Under the pieces are notes generated by a model, which ran no database searches, had not been told where the DNA came from, and saw only the letters and a list, made by a program, of their open reading frames with translations. Made by a program: the position numbers and the translations under genes. This document shows positions 34,812 through 44,027 of a stretch of 64,000 nt of DNA, in pieces. Position 1 is the stretch's first letter, and the number at the start of each line of letters is the position of its first letter. Source of the stretch: Rhodobacteraceae bacterium UBA6197 (lineage in GTDB: Bacteria > Pseudomonadota > Alphaproteobacteria > Rhodobacterales > Rhodobacteraceae). Location of the stretch: the NCBI GenBank assembly GCA_002422085.1, contig DISZ01000009.1, positions 34,740-98,739 of the forward strand, read 5' to 3'.

Positions 34812-36481
34812 CCGCGGTTGTCGAGCAGGCGGCGCGCGATCACCTGAGCCTGAATCTCGGCCGCCCCTTCAAATATATTGAGGATGCGCGCGTCACACAG
34901 GATCCGGCTGATCTGATATTCCAGCGCAAAGCCGTTGCCGCCGTGGATTTGCAGCGCATTGTCGGCGCAGGCCCAGGCGACGCGAGCCCCCAGGAGCTTG
35001 GCCATCCCCGCCTCGAGGTCACAGCGCTGGCCGTGGTCTTTTTCCCAAGCGCTGAAATAGGTCAATTGCCGCGCGATCATGATCTCGACGGCCATCATCG
35101 CGAGCTTGCCTGCGACGCGCGGAAACTCGATCAGCGATTTGCCGAACTGCTTGCGGTCTTCGGCGTATTTCATGCCCACTTCGACCGCGGATTGCGCCAC
35201 GCCGATCGCCCGCGCCGCAGTCTGGATGCGGGCGGATTCGAAGGTTTGCATGAGCTGTTTGAAGCCCTGACCGGCGACCCCGCCCAGCAGGTTTTCGCCC
35301 TTCACCTTGAAGCCGTCAAAGGCCAACTCGTATTCCTTCATGCCGCGGTAGCCCAGCACCTCGATTTCGCCGCCGGTCATGCCGGGCGTGGGGAAGGGGT
35401 CGGCCTCGGTTCCCGGCGTCTTTTCGGCCAGAAACATGCTCAGACCGCGGTAATCGGTGCTGGCCGGATCGGTGCGTGCCAAAAGCGTCATCACATGGGT
35501 GCGTGCGGCGTGGGTGATCCAGGTCTTGTTGCCGGTGACCGTCCAGTCCGTACCGGACTGCACCGCGCGGGTGCGCAGCGCGCCAAGGTCTGATCCGGTA
35601 TTGGGTTCGGTGAAAACCGCCGTGGGCAGGATCTCGCCCGAGGCCAGCGCTGGCAGCCATTTCGCCTTTTGTTCCTCGGTGCCGCCGCACAGGATCAACT
35701 CGGCGGCGATTTCAGAACGGGTGCCAAGGCTGCCGACGCCGATATAGCCGCGCGACAGTTCCTCGGAAACCACGACCATCGAGGCCTTGGTCAGACCGAG
35801 CCCGCCGAATTCTTCGGGGATGGTCAGGCCGAACACGCCCAGTTCGGCCAGTTGGCGGATAACCTCCATCGGGATCAGTTCGTCCTTCAGGTGCCAATCG
35901 TGGGCAAAGGGCACGACCTGCTCATCGGCAAAGCGGCGGAACTGGTCGCGGATCATCTCCAGATCGTCATCCAGCCCCGAGGCGCCAAAGGTGGCGCGGC
36001 CGTGGTTGTCACGCATCAACGCTACAAGCTGCGCCCGCGCGGCGGGGCTGTTGGCCGCGTCGATCAGCGTGGCGGCGGCGGGGCCGGGGGTCCAGGCCTG
36101 CCCCAGATCTGCCAGACGGGCGATCTCGTTCTGGCTCATCGGGATGCCGCCCTGGATCTGCGCCAGGTATTCGCCAAAGCCGATTTGCAGGATCAGCCGC
36201 TCCATCTCGCCCAGCTTGTCCGCCTCGGCCAGACGCCCGGCCCAAGCGCGCAACTGGGTCAGGGCCTGCGCATAGGTTGCCAGCCACGACAGGGTATGGG
36301 CGGCAAACTGGTTTTTCTCAAGCGCGCTGGCCGAAACCTTGCCGTTGACGGTAACGGCGGCCGCCAATGCTGCGCGCGCAGCCTCGGTCAGGGCAGTAAC
36401 TTCGGGCAAAGCTGCTGCAGTCAGCCCCAGAATATCAGCGATCAAAGCGGTTTTCGGCATATCGCCCCCATCATGCGGCAT
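34808..36481 (-). CDS. mcd: long acyl-CoA dehydrogenase, probable methylsuccinyl-CoA dehydrogenase
   Basis: 557 residues from ATG 36481 (AAGGA upstream). The last ~400 residues are a complete acyl-CoA dehydrogenase: [114 protein letters not shown] with the catalytic-base region in FEGAAE. The ~150-residue helical N-terminal extension distinguishes it from ordinary ~390-residue family members and matches Mcd of the ethylmalonyl-CoA pathway, which oxidises (2S)-methylsuccinyl-CoA to mesaconyl-CoA. Electrons would go to the ETF encoded at 55-57 kb. Family certain, substrate inferred. Confidence 0.8.
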   Translation of the reverse strand: MPHDGGDMPKTALIADILGLTAAALPEVTALTEAARAALAAAVTVNGKVSASALEKNQFAAHTLSWLATYAQALTQLRAWAGRLAEADKLGEMERLILQIGFGEYLAQIQGGIPMSQNEIARLADLGQAWTPGPAAATLIDAANSPAARAQLVALMRDNHGRATFGASGLDDDLEMIRDQFRRFADEQVVPFAHDWHLKDELIPMEVIRQLAELGVFGLTIPEEFGGLGLTKASMVVVSEELSRGYIGVGSLGTRSEIAAELILCGGTEEQKAKWLPALASGEILPTAVFTEPNTGSDLGALRTRAVQSGTDWTVTGNKTWITHAARTHVMTLLARTDPASTDYRGLSMFLAEKTPGTEADPFPTPGMTGGEIEVLGYRGMKEYELAFDGFKVKGENLLGGVAGQGFKQLMQTFESARIQTAARAIGVAQSAVEVGMKYAEDRKQFGKSLIEFPRVAGKLAMMAVEIMIARQLTYFSAWEKDHGQRCDLEAGMAKLLGARVAWACADNALQIHGGNGFALEYQISRILCDARILNIFEGAAEIQAQVIARRLLDNRG

Positions 36482-36690
36482 GAGTCGGTCCTTCTTGACT
36501 GTCGCCCTCGTGTTTAGGTATTTCGCAAGTGCAGCGCAATTAAAATTCGTCATGCACCGCTGTAGCGACGGAATGTGTCGCAGTGGAATCTCGCTGCATC
36601 CTCGCCAGCGGCGCGCTATGACAGGGGCGCAAAAGCGGCGGCCGCGAAGGCCGTGCCGCAAGAACGACGGCCGCAACAACAGGGAATGCG

Positions 36691-37449
36691 ATGTTCGGGA
36701 TCGAAGTGTGGCAGGTCGCGCTGGCGTTTGCGGTGACCGGCGCGGCGGGCTTTGTCAAAGGCGCTGTCGGCTTTGCGAAGCCGATGATCATGATGTCGGC
36801 CTTCGGTTCGTTCTTGACCGGCGAACAGGCGCTGGCGCTCTTGATCCTGCCGACAGTGGTCACCAATGTGGCGCAGGCATTGCGCTGGGGCGCCGCCGAG
36901 GCCTGGGGCTCGGTGCGCAAATACCGGCTGCACATCGCCATGCTGGTGATCTTCATCCCGGTCAGCGCGCATTTCGTGCGGGCGATCCCGCAGGGGTTCA
37001 TGTATGGGCTTCTGGGGCTGCCGATCTTCGCCTTTGCCCTGGCGCAACTGACCGGGCGCAACCTTGCGATCCGGATTGAACATCGCCGCCGCGCCGAAGC
37101 GGGGCTGGGCATCATCGGCGGGCTTTACGGCGGTATTTCGGGGATCTGGGGGCCGCCGCTCTTGGTGCTTCTGCTCTCGACCGGCGCGGGAAAATCCGAA
37201 ACCGTGCGGGTTCAGGGGGTGGTATTCCTGATCGGCGCGGTGATCTTGCTCGGGGCACATCTGACCTCGGGGGTGCTCAATGCCCAGACCTTGCCGCTGT
37301 CGGCGCTGATGGTGGTGCCCGCCGCCTTTGGCATGTGGCTGGGCCTGCGCCTGCACGACCGGCTTGACCCGCTCCGTTTTCGCCGCTGGACGCTGATCCT
37401 GCTGGCCCTGACCGGGCTCAATCTGATCCGCCGCGCCAGCGGGCTTTGA
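36691..37449 (+). CDS. TSUP/TauE-SafE family permease
   Basis: 252 residues with about eight hydrophobic segments. The two TSUP repeat motifs are visible: VTGAAGFVKGAVGFAKPMIM near the N-terminus and GLGIIGGLYGGISGIWGPPLLVLLLSTGAGKSETVRVQGVV in the middle. Proteins of this family export sulfite, sulfoacetate or other sulfur/organic anions. Divergent from mcd with a ~210-base gap; no neighbouring sulfur gene defines its substrate. Confidence 0.85.
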   Translation: MFGIEVWQVALAFAVTGAAGFVKGAVGFAKPMIMMSAFGSFLTGEQALALLILPTVVTNVAQALRWGAAEAWGSVRKYRLHIAMLVIFIPVSAHFVRAIPQGFMYGLLGLPIFAFALAQLTGRNLAIRIEHRRRAEAGLGIIGGLYGGISGIWGPPLLVLLLSTGAGKSETVRVQGVVFLIGAVILLGAHLTSGVLNAQTLPLSALMVVPAAFGMWLGLRLHDRLDPLRFRRWTLILLALTGLNLIRRASGL

Positions 37450-37458
37450 CGCGGCATG

Positions 37459-37511
37459 GCTTCTTTTTGGCACAAATACTCTGCGGGGGTCCGGGGGTGC
37501 AAAACCCCCGG
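37459..37511. repeat. dispersed half-site plus GGGGGT hairpin (element F)
   Basis: GCTTCTTTTTGGCACAAATA then CTCTGCGGGGG is a variant half-site; it is followed by the hairpin CCGGGGGT-GCAAA-ACCCCCGG (37491-37511). It lies between two convergent genes, 10 bases after the TSUP stop and 10 bases before the stop of the Hint gene, so it is well placed as a bidirectional transcript end. Confidence 0.8.
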
Positions 37512-37520
37512 CCTGACGGC

Positions 37521-38642
37521 TCAGGCCGCGATCGGCCCGCGCCCCTGCGCCCGGTTCGACACCAGCGTCATCGCCTCATAGGCACAAAGCGCGCGCCGCG
37601 CCGGGTCGCGGTGCAGCGGCAACTGCCCCGTCGCTGCCAGATCGGCCAGCGCCGTTTTTGCCGCGATCGCCGGGTGACGCGCCAGACCGCCTGAAAACAG
37701 GCTTTCCATGCGGCAACCATCGGCGATCAGAAGGTGGTGGCGCTTCAGCAAGATCCCTTGCCAGCCCAAGACAGCCGGCTGATCGGGTTGCAAGGCGGTG
37801 CAGCCATCGACCAGGTGTCTGGCTTCGACCAATACCTCGTCATCGCCGAACAGGTATTCAACCGAGGCACCCGAAATCGCGATCCGCTGATGCGGCAATA
37901 CCCAAAGGTCGTTTGCCCGCCCGAACGAGGGCGCGCAAAGCCGCACCGGGCGCAACGCGCCAAGGCTGGGCAGGCTGATCCGCCCCGACCACAGAACCTG
38001 CTGCGGCCCGGCATCGGCGGTTTCCACCCAATCGCCCGCCCGGATTACCGAGGCCGGGCGCGGCCCCTGCGGCGTTTCCAGCAGCGTAGAGGGCGCAAAG
38101 CAGGCACCCGGCCCAACCGGCTGAATCTGCGTGCCGATCGCCAGCCATTCGACCTGCGCGCCCAGCCGTGCCGGCCCGCTGGCCGCCAGAAGCGCCAGAA
38201 CGTCGTCGCGCGGAACCGGTAGCGGGTCGACCCCGGTGCGCAGGCGCAACGTGCCGTCGTCCAGCGCCTCAAGCGTCAGCTGGCTGCGCCGCGCAGGGCC
38301 ATCCCAGCTCCAGCTCAGGCGCATCCGGCCACCGGCGGCGGCTTCGGCCTCGGCGCCCAGAGACAGGGTGCTCAGCGCATCGCCCTGCCTTTGGCTCAGC
38401 GCAAAGCGCCCCTCGGCGGTCAGCGACAGCGACAAAAGCCGTGGCCAGCCGTCGCGGGTGGCGTAGTGCAAGAGCGGCAGCGGCCCGGTTTGCCCACGTT
38501 CCAGCGTGAATTCCAGCATCAGGGTGCCGGTGCTCATCAGCGCGGGCACGGGGTTGGTCGACAAGGGCACATTGCCTCGCCCGCGGATATGTCCGCCCAG
38601 CCAGCCCCCCGCCGATCCTGCTCTGATACCCGGTTGCGCCAT
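37521..38642 (-). CDS. Hint-domain protein (second of pair)
   Basis: 373 residues from ATG 38642; an internal ATG at 38537 is possible. Residues ~30-170 form a beta-rich LamG-like region with no known motif; the Hint (Hedgehog/intein) module begins at GACFAPSTLLETPQGPRPASVIRAGDWV (nucleophile-type Cys about 181) and continues through LWVLPHQRIAISG and LLKRHHLLIADGCRMESLF. It abuts the preceding gene exactly (TAG followed by ATG). Such proteins are frequent extracellular proteins in Rhodobacteraceae. The Hint C-terminal splice junction (HN then C/S/T) is absent, so self-cleavage rather than splicing would be expected, if it is active. Confidence 0.8.
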   Translation of the reverse strand: MAQPGIRAGSAGGWLGGHIRGRGNVPLSTNPVPALMSTGTLMLEFTLERGQTGPLPLLHYATRDGWPRLLSLSLTAEGRFALSQRQGDALSTLSLGAEAEAAAGGRMRLSWSWDGPARRSQLTLEALDDGTLRLRTGVDPLPVPRDDVLALLAASGPARLGAQVEWLAIGTQIQPVGPGACFAPSTLLETPQGPRPASVIRAGDWVETADAGPQQVLWSGRISLPSLGALRPVRLCAPSFGRANDLWVLPHQRIAISGASVEYLFGDDEVLVEARHLVDGCTALQPDQPAVLGWQGILLKRHHLLIADGCRMESLFSGGLARHPAIAAKTALADLAATGQLPLHRDPARRALCAYEAMTLVSNRAQGRGPIAA

Positions 38643-40220
38643 CTACGCCGCCTCGGACAGCGACATCAGCACCTGTGCCTCATAGCCCTTGAGCAACCGG
38701 CGCGCAGCGGGAATGAAGCCTTGGCCGGTCGCGGGGTCAAGCTCGGGGAACAGCGCGCAGATCTCTTCTTGAACGGCGGCGTCGAATCCGGCCATTACCT
38801 GCGGCCCGGGCAGGAAGCTTTCGGTGGCCAGCCCTTCGGACCAGACCACCTGGTGGCGATCAAACAGGATGTGAACATAATCCACTTGCCCCCCTTCGAC
38901 GACGGCAACCGTCTGGCCGTTGACCAGATCCTTGGCGGCCACCAGCACTTCCGTATCGCCGAACAACAGCTCGGCCAGCGGGTCGCGCACCAGCACCCGG
39001 TGCTGCGGCGACAGCATCAGCATGCCGTGCGGGCCAAAGGTACCGGCGGCAATGCGGATCGGCGCAAAGGCACCCTCGGCGGCAACCTGTCGCTGCCCGA
39101 CCCAGCGGAGCGGTTGCGCGCCTTCGTCTTGTGTCATCACCAGATCGCCGGGGCGCAGCGACTCGACCGGCACCATGCCCTCCGGCGTGGCAATCAACGT
39201 TCCCGCGACGAAACACGGCACCGTGCTGATGGTGACAAAACCCACATCCTTGGCCCCGGTCGAGCTTTGGACCTCATAGGTAAAGTTGACCGTGTCGACA
39301 TCGTGATCGGTGTGCACCGTCAAGGTGCCATCGGCGTTCAGCGTTACCTGTTCGCCCGAGGGCAAATTGACCGTTTGCCCCGCGGTCACCGCGACACCGT
39401 TGAGATGGGTGATGGTCAGCGTCCCACCGGTCGCGTTCAAATCATTGCTCAGGACATCCAGCACCTTGGACTGATCCGGAAACATGGTCTGGAGGTCATC
39501 AATTGCAACCAGCGTCGTCTGGATGCTGTCGCCCGCGATCAACACGTTCGAATCGTAGTTCGAATCCGTCGCGTCCGCGACGCCGATGCGGATCGAGTTG
39601 ACCACCCCGACATTGACCGGAACGGTCAACGTCATGGTGATGGTAAAGCCGTCCATCTCGGTGTTGTAGGCGTCGCCGGTATTCGACACGACAAGGTTGG
39701 CATTGTTCGCGCCGTTGATGTTGGTGACCGAGGTGGTGCCATTGCCCACCGAGATCGGCACATGACTGCCATTGACCCAGACCCCGAAGACGTCGTTGTA
39801 AGCCGAATTGATATATTCGGGATATTCCTCGGACGAGAACGAAAACTGCATTGTCATCACGTTGCCGGTGGGAACGAAATCCACATCCAGCCATGACGCG
39901 TCATAAGTGCTGGTGCCCGCAAGCGCATTGAAATCAGAGTTGTTGTTCACCCCGCTGGTATTGGTCGAGGTATTCGTTGCGCGGTTCGGGTCGCCCGAGC
40001 TTTGGGTAAAGCTCTTGGCATCGCCGGTAGACAGGATCACCCCGGTATCGCCCGGCGTGGCATCGGGCGAACGGGCGTCGCCATTCGAATAGATCGCCGA
40101 AGAATCCTTGTCGCCGGTGTAGCTCGCGCTGACAACGGTCACGCCATCGCCAAAGATCGCATTGGCCATTTGCATGGCCGACGCGCCGGTATCATATGTC
40201 AGTTCGGCGCCTGTCGCCAT
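38643..40220 (-). CDS. choice-of-anchor L domain / Hint-domain secreted protein
   Basis: 525 residues from ATG 40220 (MATGAELTYDTGASAMQMAN). Residues ~10-225 are a choice-of-anchor L domain (GVTVVSASYTGDKDSSAIYSNG, GVILSTGDAKSF, MQFSFSSEEYPEYINSAYNDVFGVWVNG). A bacterial Ig/cadherin-like linker (VLDVLSNDLNATGGTLTIT) follows, then the Hint module from PCFVAGTLIATPEGMVPVESLRPGDLVMT (Cys336) with SPQHRVLVRD and FDRHQVVWSEGL. No Sec signal peptide is visible, consistent with non-Sec (type I) export. It is less GC-rich than its neighbours in the first half. Palindromes lie just upstream. Confidence 0.88.
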   Translation of the reverse strand: MATGAELTYDTGASAMQMANAIFGDGVTVVSASYTGDKDSSAIYSNGDARSPDATPGDTGVILSTGDAKSFTQSSGDPNRATNTSTNTSGVNNNSDFNALAGTSTYDASWLDVDFVPTGNVMTMQFSFSSEEYPEYINSAYNDVFGVWVNGSHVPISVGNGTTSVTNINGANNANLVVSNTGDAYNTEMDGFTITMTLTVPVNVGVVNSIRIGVADATDSNYDSNVLIAGDSIQTTLVAIDDLQTMFPDQSKVLDVLSNDLNATGGTLTITHLNGVAVTAGQTVNLPSGEQVTLNADGTLTVHTDHDVDTVNFTYEVQSSTGAKDVGFVTISTVPCFVAGTLIATPEGMVPVESLRPGDLVMTQDEGAQPLRWVGQRQVAAEGAFAPIRIAAGTFGPHGMLMLSPQHRVLVRDPLAELLFGDTEVLVAAKDLVNGQTVAVVEGGQVDYVHILFDRHQVVWSEGLATESFLPGPQVMAGFDAAVQEEICALFPELDPATGQGFIPAARRLLKGYEAQVLMSLSEAA

Positions 40221-40242
40221 TCCTGCCCCCAATTTATAGGAG

Positions 40243-40277
40243 GCAGCGCACACGCTGCTACAGGATATGGTATCCTG
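40243..40277 (-). promoter_or_regulatory. two palindromes upstream of the Hint operon
   Basis: GCAGCG-CACA-CGCTGC (40243-40258) and CAGGATA-TGG-TATCCTG (40261-40277) are perfect inverted repeats 2 bases apart, 23-57 bases upstream of the start at 40220. A TATAAATT (minus strand, ~40232-40239) could be a -10 box. They could be operators for a dimeric regulator or leader hairpins; no specific regulator can be named from sequence alone. Confidence 0.5.
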
Positions 40278-40497
40278 ATGCCTTTTCGGCCTGCTACTCG
40301 ATCGGGGCTCGTTGGCCCCCACTGCGTCTGCCCTGCCTCGGGTCGTCTATTTTGTTCAATGTTATGACACGGTTGCGACGCGTTCCTAACAAATTCGCGA
40401 TCGCGGGCCGGGCCATGCTGCCGGGGTGGCGCATGGGCAACAGTTGCCGCCAACCCTGCCCGCCGCTAGAAACGGCGCAAACCGCATGAGGCGCGCC

Positions 40498-41649
40498 ATG
40501 GCATTTACCCCGCTCGACCCCGTTGATCTGACCGCCCGGCTGATCCGCTGCCCCTCGGTCACCCCCGCCGAGGCCGGTGCGCTGGTGCTGCTTGAAGCGG
40601 TGCTTGGCGAGGCGGGCTTTGCCTGTCACCGGGTCGATCGGGGCGGCGTGCCCAACCTGTTCGCGCGCTGGGGAAATCGCGGCGCGAACCGTAGTTTCGG
40701 CTTCAACGGCCATACCGATGTGGTTCCGGTCGGCGATGCCGCCGCCTGGACACACGACCCGTTCGGCGGCGAGATCATTGACGGGGTCTTGTGGGGTCGC
40801 GGCGCCACCGACATGAAATCCGGCGTCGCCGCCTTTGTCGCGGCGGCGGTGGATTTTGTCCGCCAGACCCCGCCCGATGGCGCGCTGATCGTGACCATCA
40901 CCGGCGATGAAGAGGGCGTCGGCCGCGACGGCACCCGTGCGCTTCTTGACGATATGGCGGCGCAGGGCGAACGCATGTCGGTCTGCCTCGTCGGCGAACC
41001 GACCTGCCCCGAGAGCTTGGGCGACATGATGAAGATCGGGCGGCGCGGCTCGATGACCGGCTATTTCACCGCGACCGGGGTGCAGGGCCATTCGGCCTAT
41101 CCGCACCGCGCGAAAAACCCGTTGCACGCGCTGGTCGACCTGATGGCGCGGCTGACCGCCGAACCGCTCGATCAGGGCACGGCGCATTTCGACGCCTCGT
41201 CACTGCAAATCACCACAATCGACTGCGGCAACCCGGCCAATAACGTGATCCCGGCGCGGGCCAGTGCCACCGTCAACATCCGCTTCAACGACGCCCATTC
41301 CAGCGCGTCGCTGACCGACTGGCTGACCGCCGAGGCGGCACAGGTCGAGTCCGCGACCGGTGTGAAAATCGCCCTGAGGGTCGAAATTTCCGGCGAAAGC
41401 TTCCTGACCCCGCCGGGCGATTTCGTCGCCCTTGTCGCCGGTGCGGTGCAGGCCGAAACCGGCCTGAAACCGGCGCTTTCCACCTCGGGCGGCACCTCGG
41501 ACGCGCGCTTTGTCAAAGACCACTGCCCGGTGCTCGAATTCGGCCTTGTCGGCAAGACCATGCATCAGGTCGATGAACGCATCGAAACCGCCCAGATCAC
41601 CGCGCTCAAATCCATCTATTCCCGGATTCTGGCCGATTACTTCGCCTGA
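40498..41649 (+). CDS. dapE: succinyl-diaminopimelate desuccinylase
   Basis: 383 residues from ATG 40498 (GAGG upstream); ATG 40486 is an alternative. M20 metallopeptidase motifs: [11 protein letters not shown] (metal His/Asp), [30 protein letters not shown] (catalytic Glu pair) and [20 protein letters not shown], and [16 protein letters not shown] at the end with the last ligand His. It hydrolyses N-succinyl-LL-DAP in lysine and peptidoglycan precursor synthesis. Divergent from the Hint operon. Confidence 0.96.
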   Translation: MAFTPLDPVDLTARLIRCPSVTPAEAGALVLLEAVLGEAGFACHRVDRGGVPNLFARWGNRGANRSFGFNGHTDVVPVGDAAAWTHDPFGGEIIDGVLWGRGATDMKSGVAAFVAAAVDFVRQTPPDGALIVTITGDEEGVGRDGTRALLDDMAAQGERMSVCLVGEPTCPESLGDMMKIGRRGSMTGYFTATGVQGHSAYPHRAKNPLHALVDLMARLTAEPLDQGTAHFDASSLQITTIDCGNPANNVIPARASATVNIRFNDAHSSASLTDWLTAEAAQVESATGVKIALRVEISGESFLTPPGDFVALVAGAVQAETGLKPALSTSGGTSDARFVKDHCPVLEFGLVGKTMHQVDERIETAQITALKSIYSRILADYFA

Positions 41650-41650
41650 T

Positions 41651-41700
41651 CCTTTCACCTTCGCATAAATATCCTGGGGGTGCGGGGGTAAAACCCCCGC
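41651..41700. repeat. dispersed half-site plus GCGGGGGT hairpin (element G)
   Basis: CCTTTCACCTTCGCATAAAT then ATCCTGGGGG is the half-site; it runs directly into the hairpin GCGGGGGT-AAA-ACCCCCGC (41682-41700). It begins 2 bases after the dapE stop and lies upstream of rnr on the same strand. CTTCGCG follows with no U-run. Confidence 0.8.
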
Positions 41701-41741
41701 TTCGCGCATGACGCCACGATGCGCCCGTGTTAGGGAAAGCC

Positions 41742-43997
41742 ATGAACCAGATACCCACAAAACAGCAGATCCTCGAGTGGCTTGCCGATAACCCCGGCCA
41801 AAGCGCAAAACGCGACATCGCCAAGGCGTTTGGCATCAAGGGCGCCGCCAGGATCGAGCTGAAGCGCGTTCTCAAGGAAATGGAAGCCGAGGGCATGCTG
41901 GAACGGCGCCGCTCCAGCTATCACGACACCGACCGGCTGCCGCCGGTGACGGTGCTGCAGATCCTGCCACCCGATGCCTCGGGCGATCAGTTCGCCCGGC
42001 CGCTGGAATGGGCCGGTAGCGGCACGCCTCCGCGGGTGCTGTTTGTCCCGCGCAAGGGTGACGCGCCAGTGGCCGAGGGCGACCGGATCCTTGCGCGGAT
42101 CGCGGTGATCGACGGGCAGGACCATCCCTATGAGGGTCGCCTGATCCGCAAGATCGGCGTGGCGGCACACCGCATTGTCGGCATCTTTCGCAAGACCGCC
42201 GAGGGCGGACGGATTCAACCGATCGACAAGGGCGAAGACAAGGAATGGCGCGTCGGCCCCGGTGCCACGATGGACGCGCGCGACGGCGAACTGGTCGAGG
42301 CCGAACACGGCGGCCCGAAAGACCGGCTGGGTCTTCCGGCTGCGCGCATCGTCGAACGGCTGGGCGACCCCAGCGCGCCGCGCGCCGTCAGCCTGATCGC
42401 AATCCATCAGCACGGCATTCCCGATGACTTTCCCGATGCCGCCATCGCCGAGGCCGACCGCGCCACCCCCGCCGGTCTGGGCGACCGCGAAGACCTGCGC
42501 GCGATGCCGTTCGTCACCATCGACCCCACGGATGCGCGCGACCGCGACGACGCCTGTCTGGCCCTGCCCGACGAAGACCCGACCAATGCGGGCGGCCATA
42601 TCCTCTGGGTCGCCATTGCCGATGTCGCGCATTATGTGCGCCCCGGCTCGGCGCTTGACCATGAGGCGCGCAAGCGCGGCAACTCGACCTATTTCCCGGA
42701 CCGGGTGGTGCCGATGCTGCCCGACCGGCTGTCGGGCGATCTGTGTTCGCTGCACGAAGGGGTGCCGCGGGCCTGCCTTGCGGTGCGGATGAAACTGGAC
42801 AGCGCCGGCAACAAGATCAGCCACCGCTTTACCCGCGGATTGATGAAATCGGTGGCAAGCCTCGACTACGAAGAGGTGCAGGCGGCGCGCGACGGCGCCC
42901 CCAGTGCGCGGCTTCAGCCATTGGTCGATGATATCATCACCCCGCTCTACGACGCCTACGATGCCCTTGCCCGCGCCCGCGCGGCACGTCAGCCGCTGGA
43001 CCTCGATCTGCCCGAACGGCGCATTGAACTGGGCGAGGATGGCAAGGTCAAATCGGTAAACTTCAAGGAACGGCTCGATGCGCACAAGCTGATCGAGGAA
43101 TTCATGGTGCTGGCCAATGTTGCCGCCGCCGAGGAATTGCAGCGTCTGCGCCGCCCACTTCTTTATCGCGTCCACGAAGAACCCAGCCCCGAAAAGCTGG
43201 ATGCGCTGCGCGAGGTGGCAGTGGCGTCGGGCTTTACGCTGGCCAAGGGGCAGGTGCTGAAAACCGCGCAGTTGAACCGGCTTCTGGCGCAGGCCGAGGG
43301 CACCGAGTTCGACGAATTGCTGAACATCTCGACGTTGCGGTCGATGACGCAGGCCTATTATCACCCCGACAACCTTGGCCATTTCGGCCTTGCGCTGAAA
43401 TCCTATGCGCATTTCACCTCGCCGATCCGCCGCTATAGCGACCTGATCGTGCACCGGGCGCTGATCTCGGCGCATAAATGGGGCGACGACGGGCTGAGCG
43501 CGACCGATATCGAGACACTGGAAGAAACCGCGCAGCTGATCTCGGATACCGAGCGGCGCAGCATGGTGGCCGAACGCGATACCACCGACCGCTACCTTGC
43601 GGCCTATCTTTCAGACCGGGTGGGCAGCGAATTCGGCGGCCGGATCAGTGGCGTGCAGCGCTTTGGCCTGTTCGTCAAGCTGGACGGGACCGGCGCCGAC
43701 GGGTTGATCCCGATCCGCGCGATCGGGCGCGAATACTTCCACTATGACCGCGACAGCCAGACCCTGCGCGGCGCCGACAGCGGGGTTACCTTGAGCATTG
43801 GCCAGCGGGTTCTGGTGCGCCTTGCCGAAGCGGTGCCGATGACCGGCGGGCTGATGCTGGAATTGCTGGAACTGGAGGGGCGCAACCTGCCTTCTGGCGC
43901 CCCCGCTAAGGGCGCGCGCACGGGCCGCAAACCGGCCGCGGGCAAAGCGCGCGAAAAGGGCATTGCGCGCAAGGTCAAACGCACCCGGCGCAGCTAG
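41742..43997 (+). CDS. rnr: ribonuclease R
   Basis: 751 residues from ATG 41742 (AGGGAAAG upstream). An N-terminal winged-helix (KQQILEWLADNPGQSAKRDIAKAFGIKG), cold-shock domains, the RNB catalytic domain with FVTIDPTDARDRDDACLALPDED (metal-binding aspartates) and the hallmark YAHFTSPIRRYSDLIVHRAL, then the S1 domain (DRVGSEFGGRISGVQRFGLFVKL) and a Lys/Arg-rich tail (KPAAGKAREKGIARKVKRTRR). It degrades structured RNA 3' to 5' processively and acts in stress and stalled-ribosome mRNA decay, complementing SmpB. Confidence 0.97.
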   Translation: MNQIPTKQQILEWLADNPGQSAKRDIAKAFGIKGAARIELKRVLKEMEAEGMLERRRSSYHDTDRLPPVTVLQILPPDASGDQFARPLEWAGSGTPPRVLFVPRKGDAPVAEGDRILARIAVIDGQDHPYEGRLIRKIGVAAHRIVGIFRKTAEGGRIQPIDKGEDKEWRVGPGATMDARDGELVEAEHGGPKDRLGLPAARIVERLGDPSAPRAVSLIAIHQHGIPDDFPDAAIAEADRATPAGLGDREDLRAMPFVTIDPTDARDRDDACLALPDEDPTNAGGHILWVAIADVAHYVRPGSALDHEARKRGNSTYFPDRVVPMLPDRLSGDLCSLHEGVPRACLAVRMKLDSAGNKISHRFTRGLMKSVASLDYEEVQAARDGAPSARLQPLVDDIITPLYDAYDALARARAARQPLDLDLPERRIELGEDGKVKSVNFKERLDAHKLIEEFMVLANVAAAEELQRLRRPLLYRVHEEPSPEKLDALREVAVASGFTLAKGQVLKTAQLNRLLAQAEGTEFDELLNISTLRSMTQAYYHPDNLGHFGLALKSYAHFTSPIRRYSDLIVHRALISAHKWGDDGLSATDIETLEETAQLISDTERRSMVAERDTTDRYLAAYLSDRVGSEFGGRISGVQRFGLFVKLDGTGADGLIPIRAIGREYFHYDRDSQTLRGADSGVTLSIGQRVLVRLAEAVPMTGGLMLELLELEGRNLPSGAPAKGARTGRKPAAGKAREKGIARKVKRTRRS

Positions 43998-44027
43998 GTG
44001 CCCGGCGCAACCCCGGGGCAGGGCGCG

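Noticed and set aside
38391..39896. Long plus-strand frame antisense to the choice-of-anchor L/Hint gene
   Set aside because: Overlaps an unmistakable minus-strand domain protein; product is His/Arg-rich and unlike any family.
37521..40220. Self-splicing intein in the Hint genes
   Set aside because: The C-terminal HN plus nucleophile junction and an extein continuing after the Hint module are absent.
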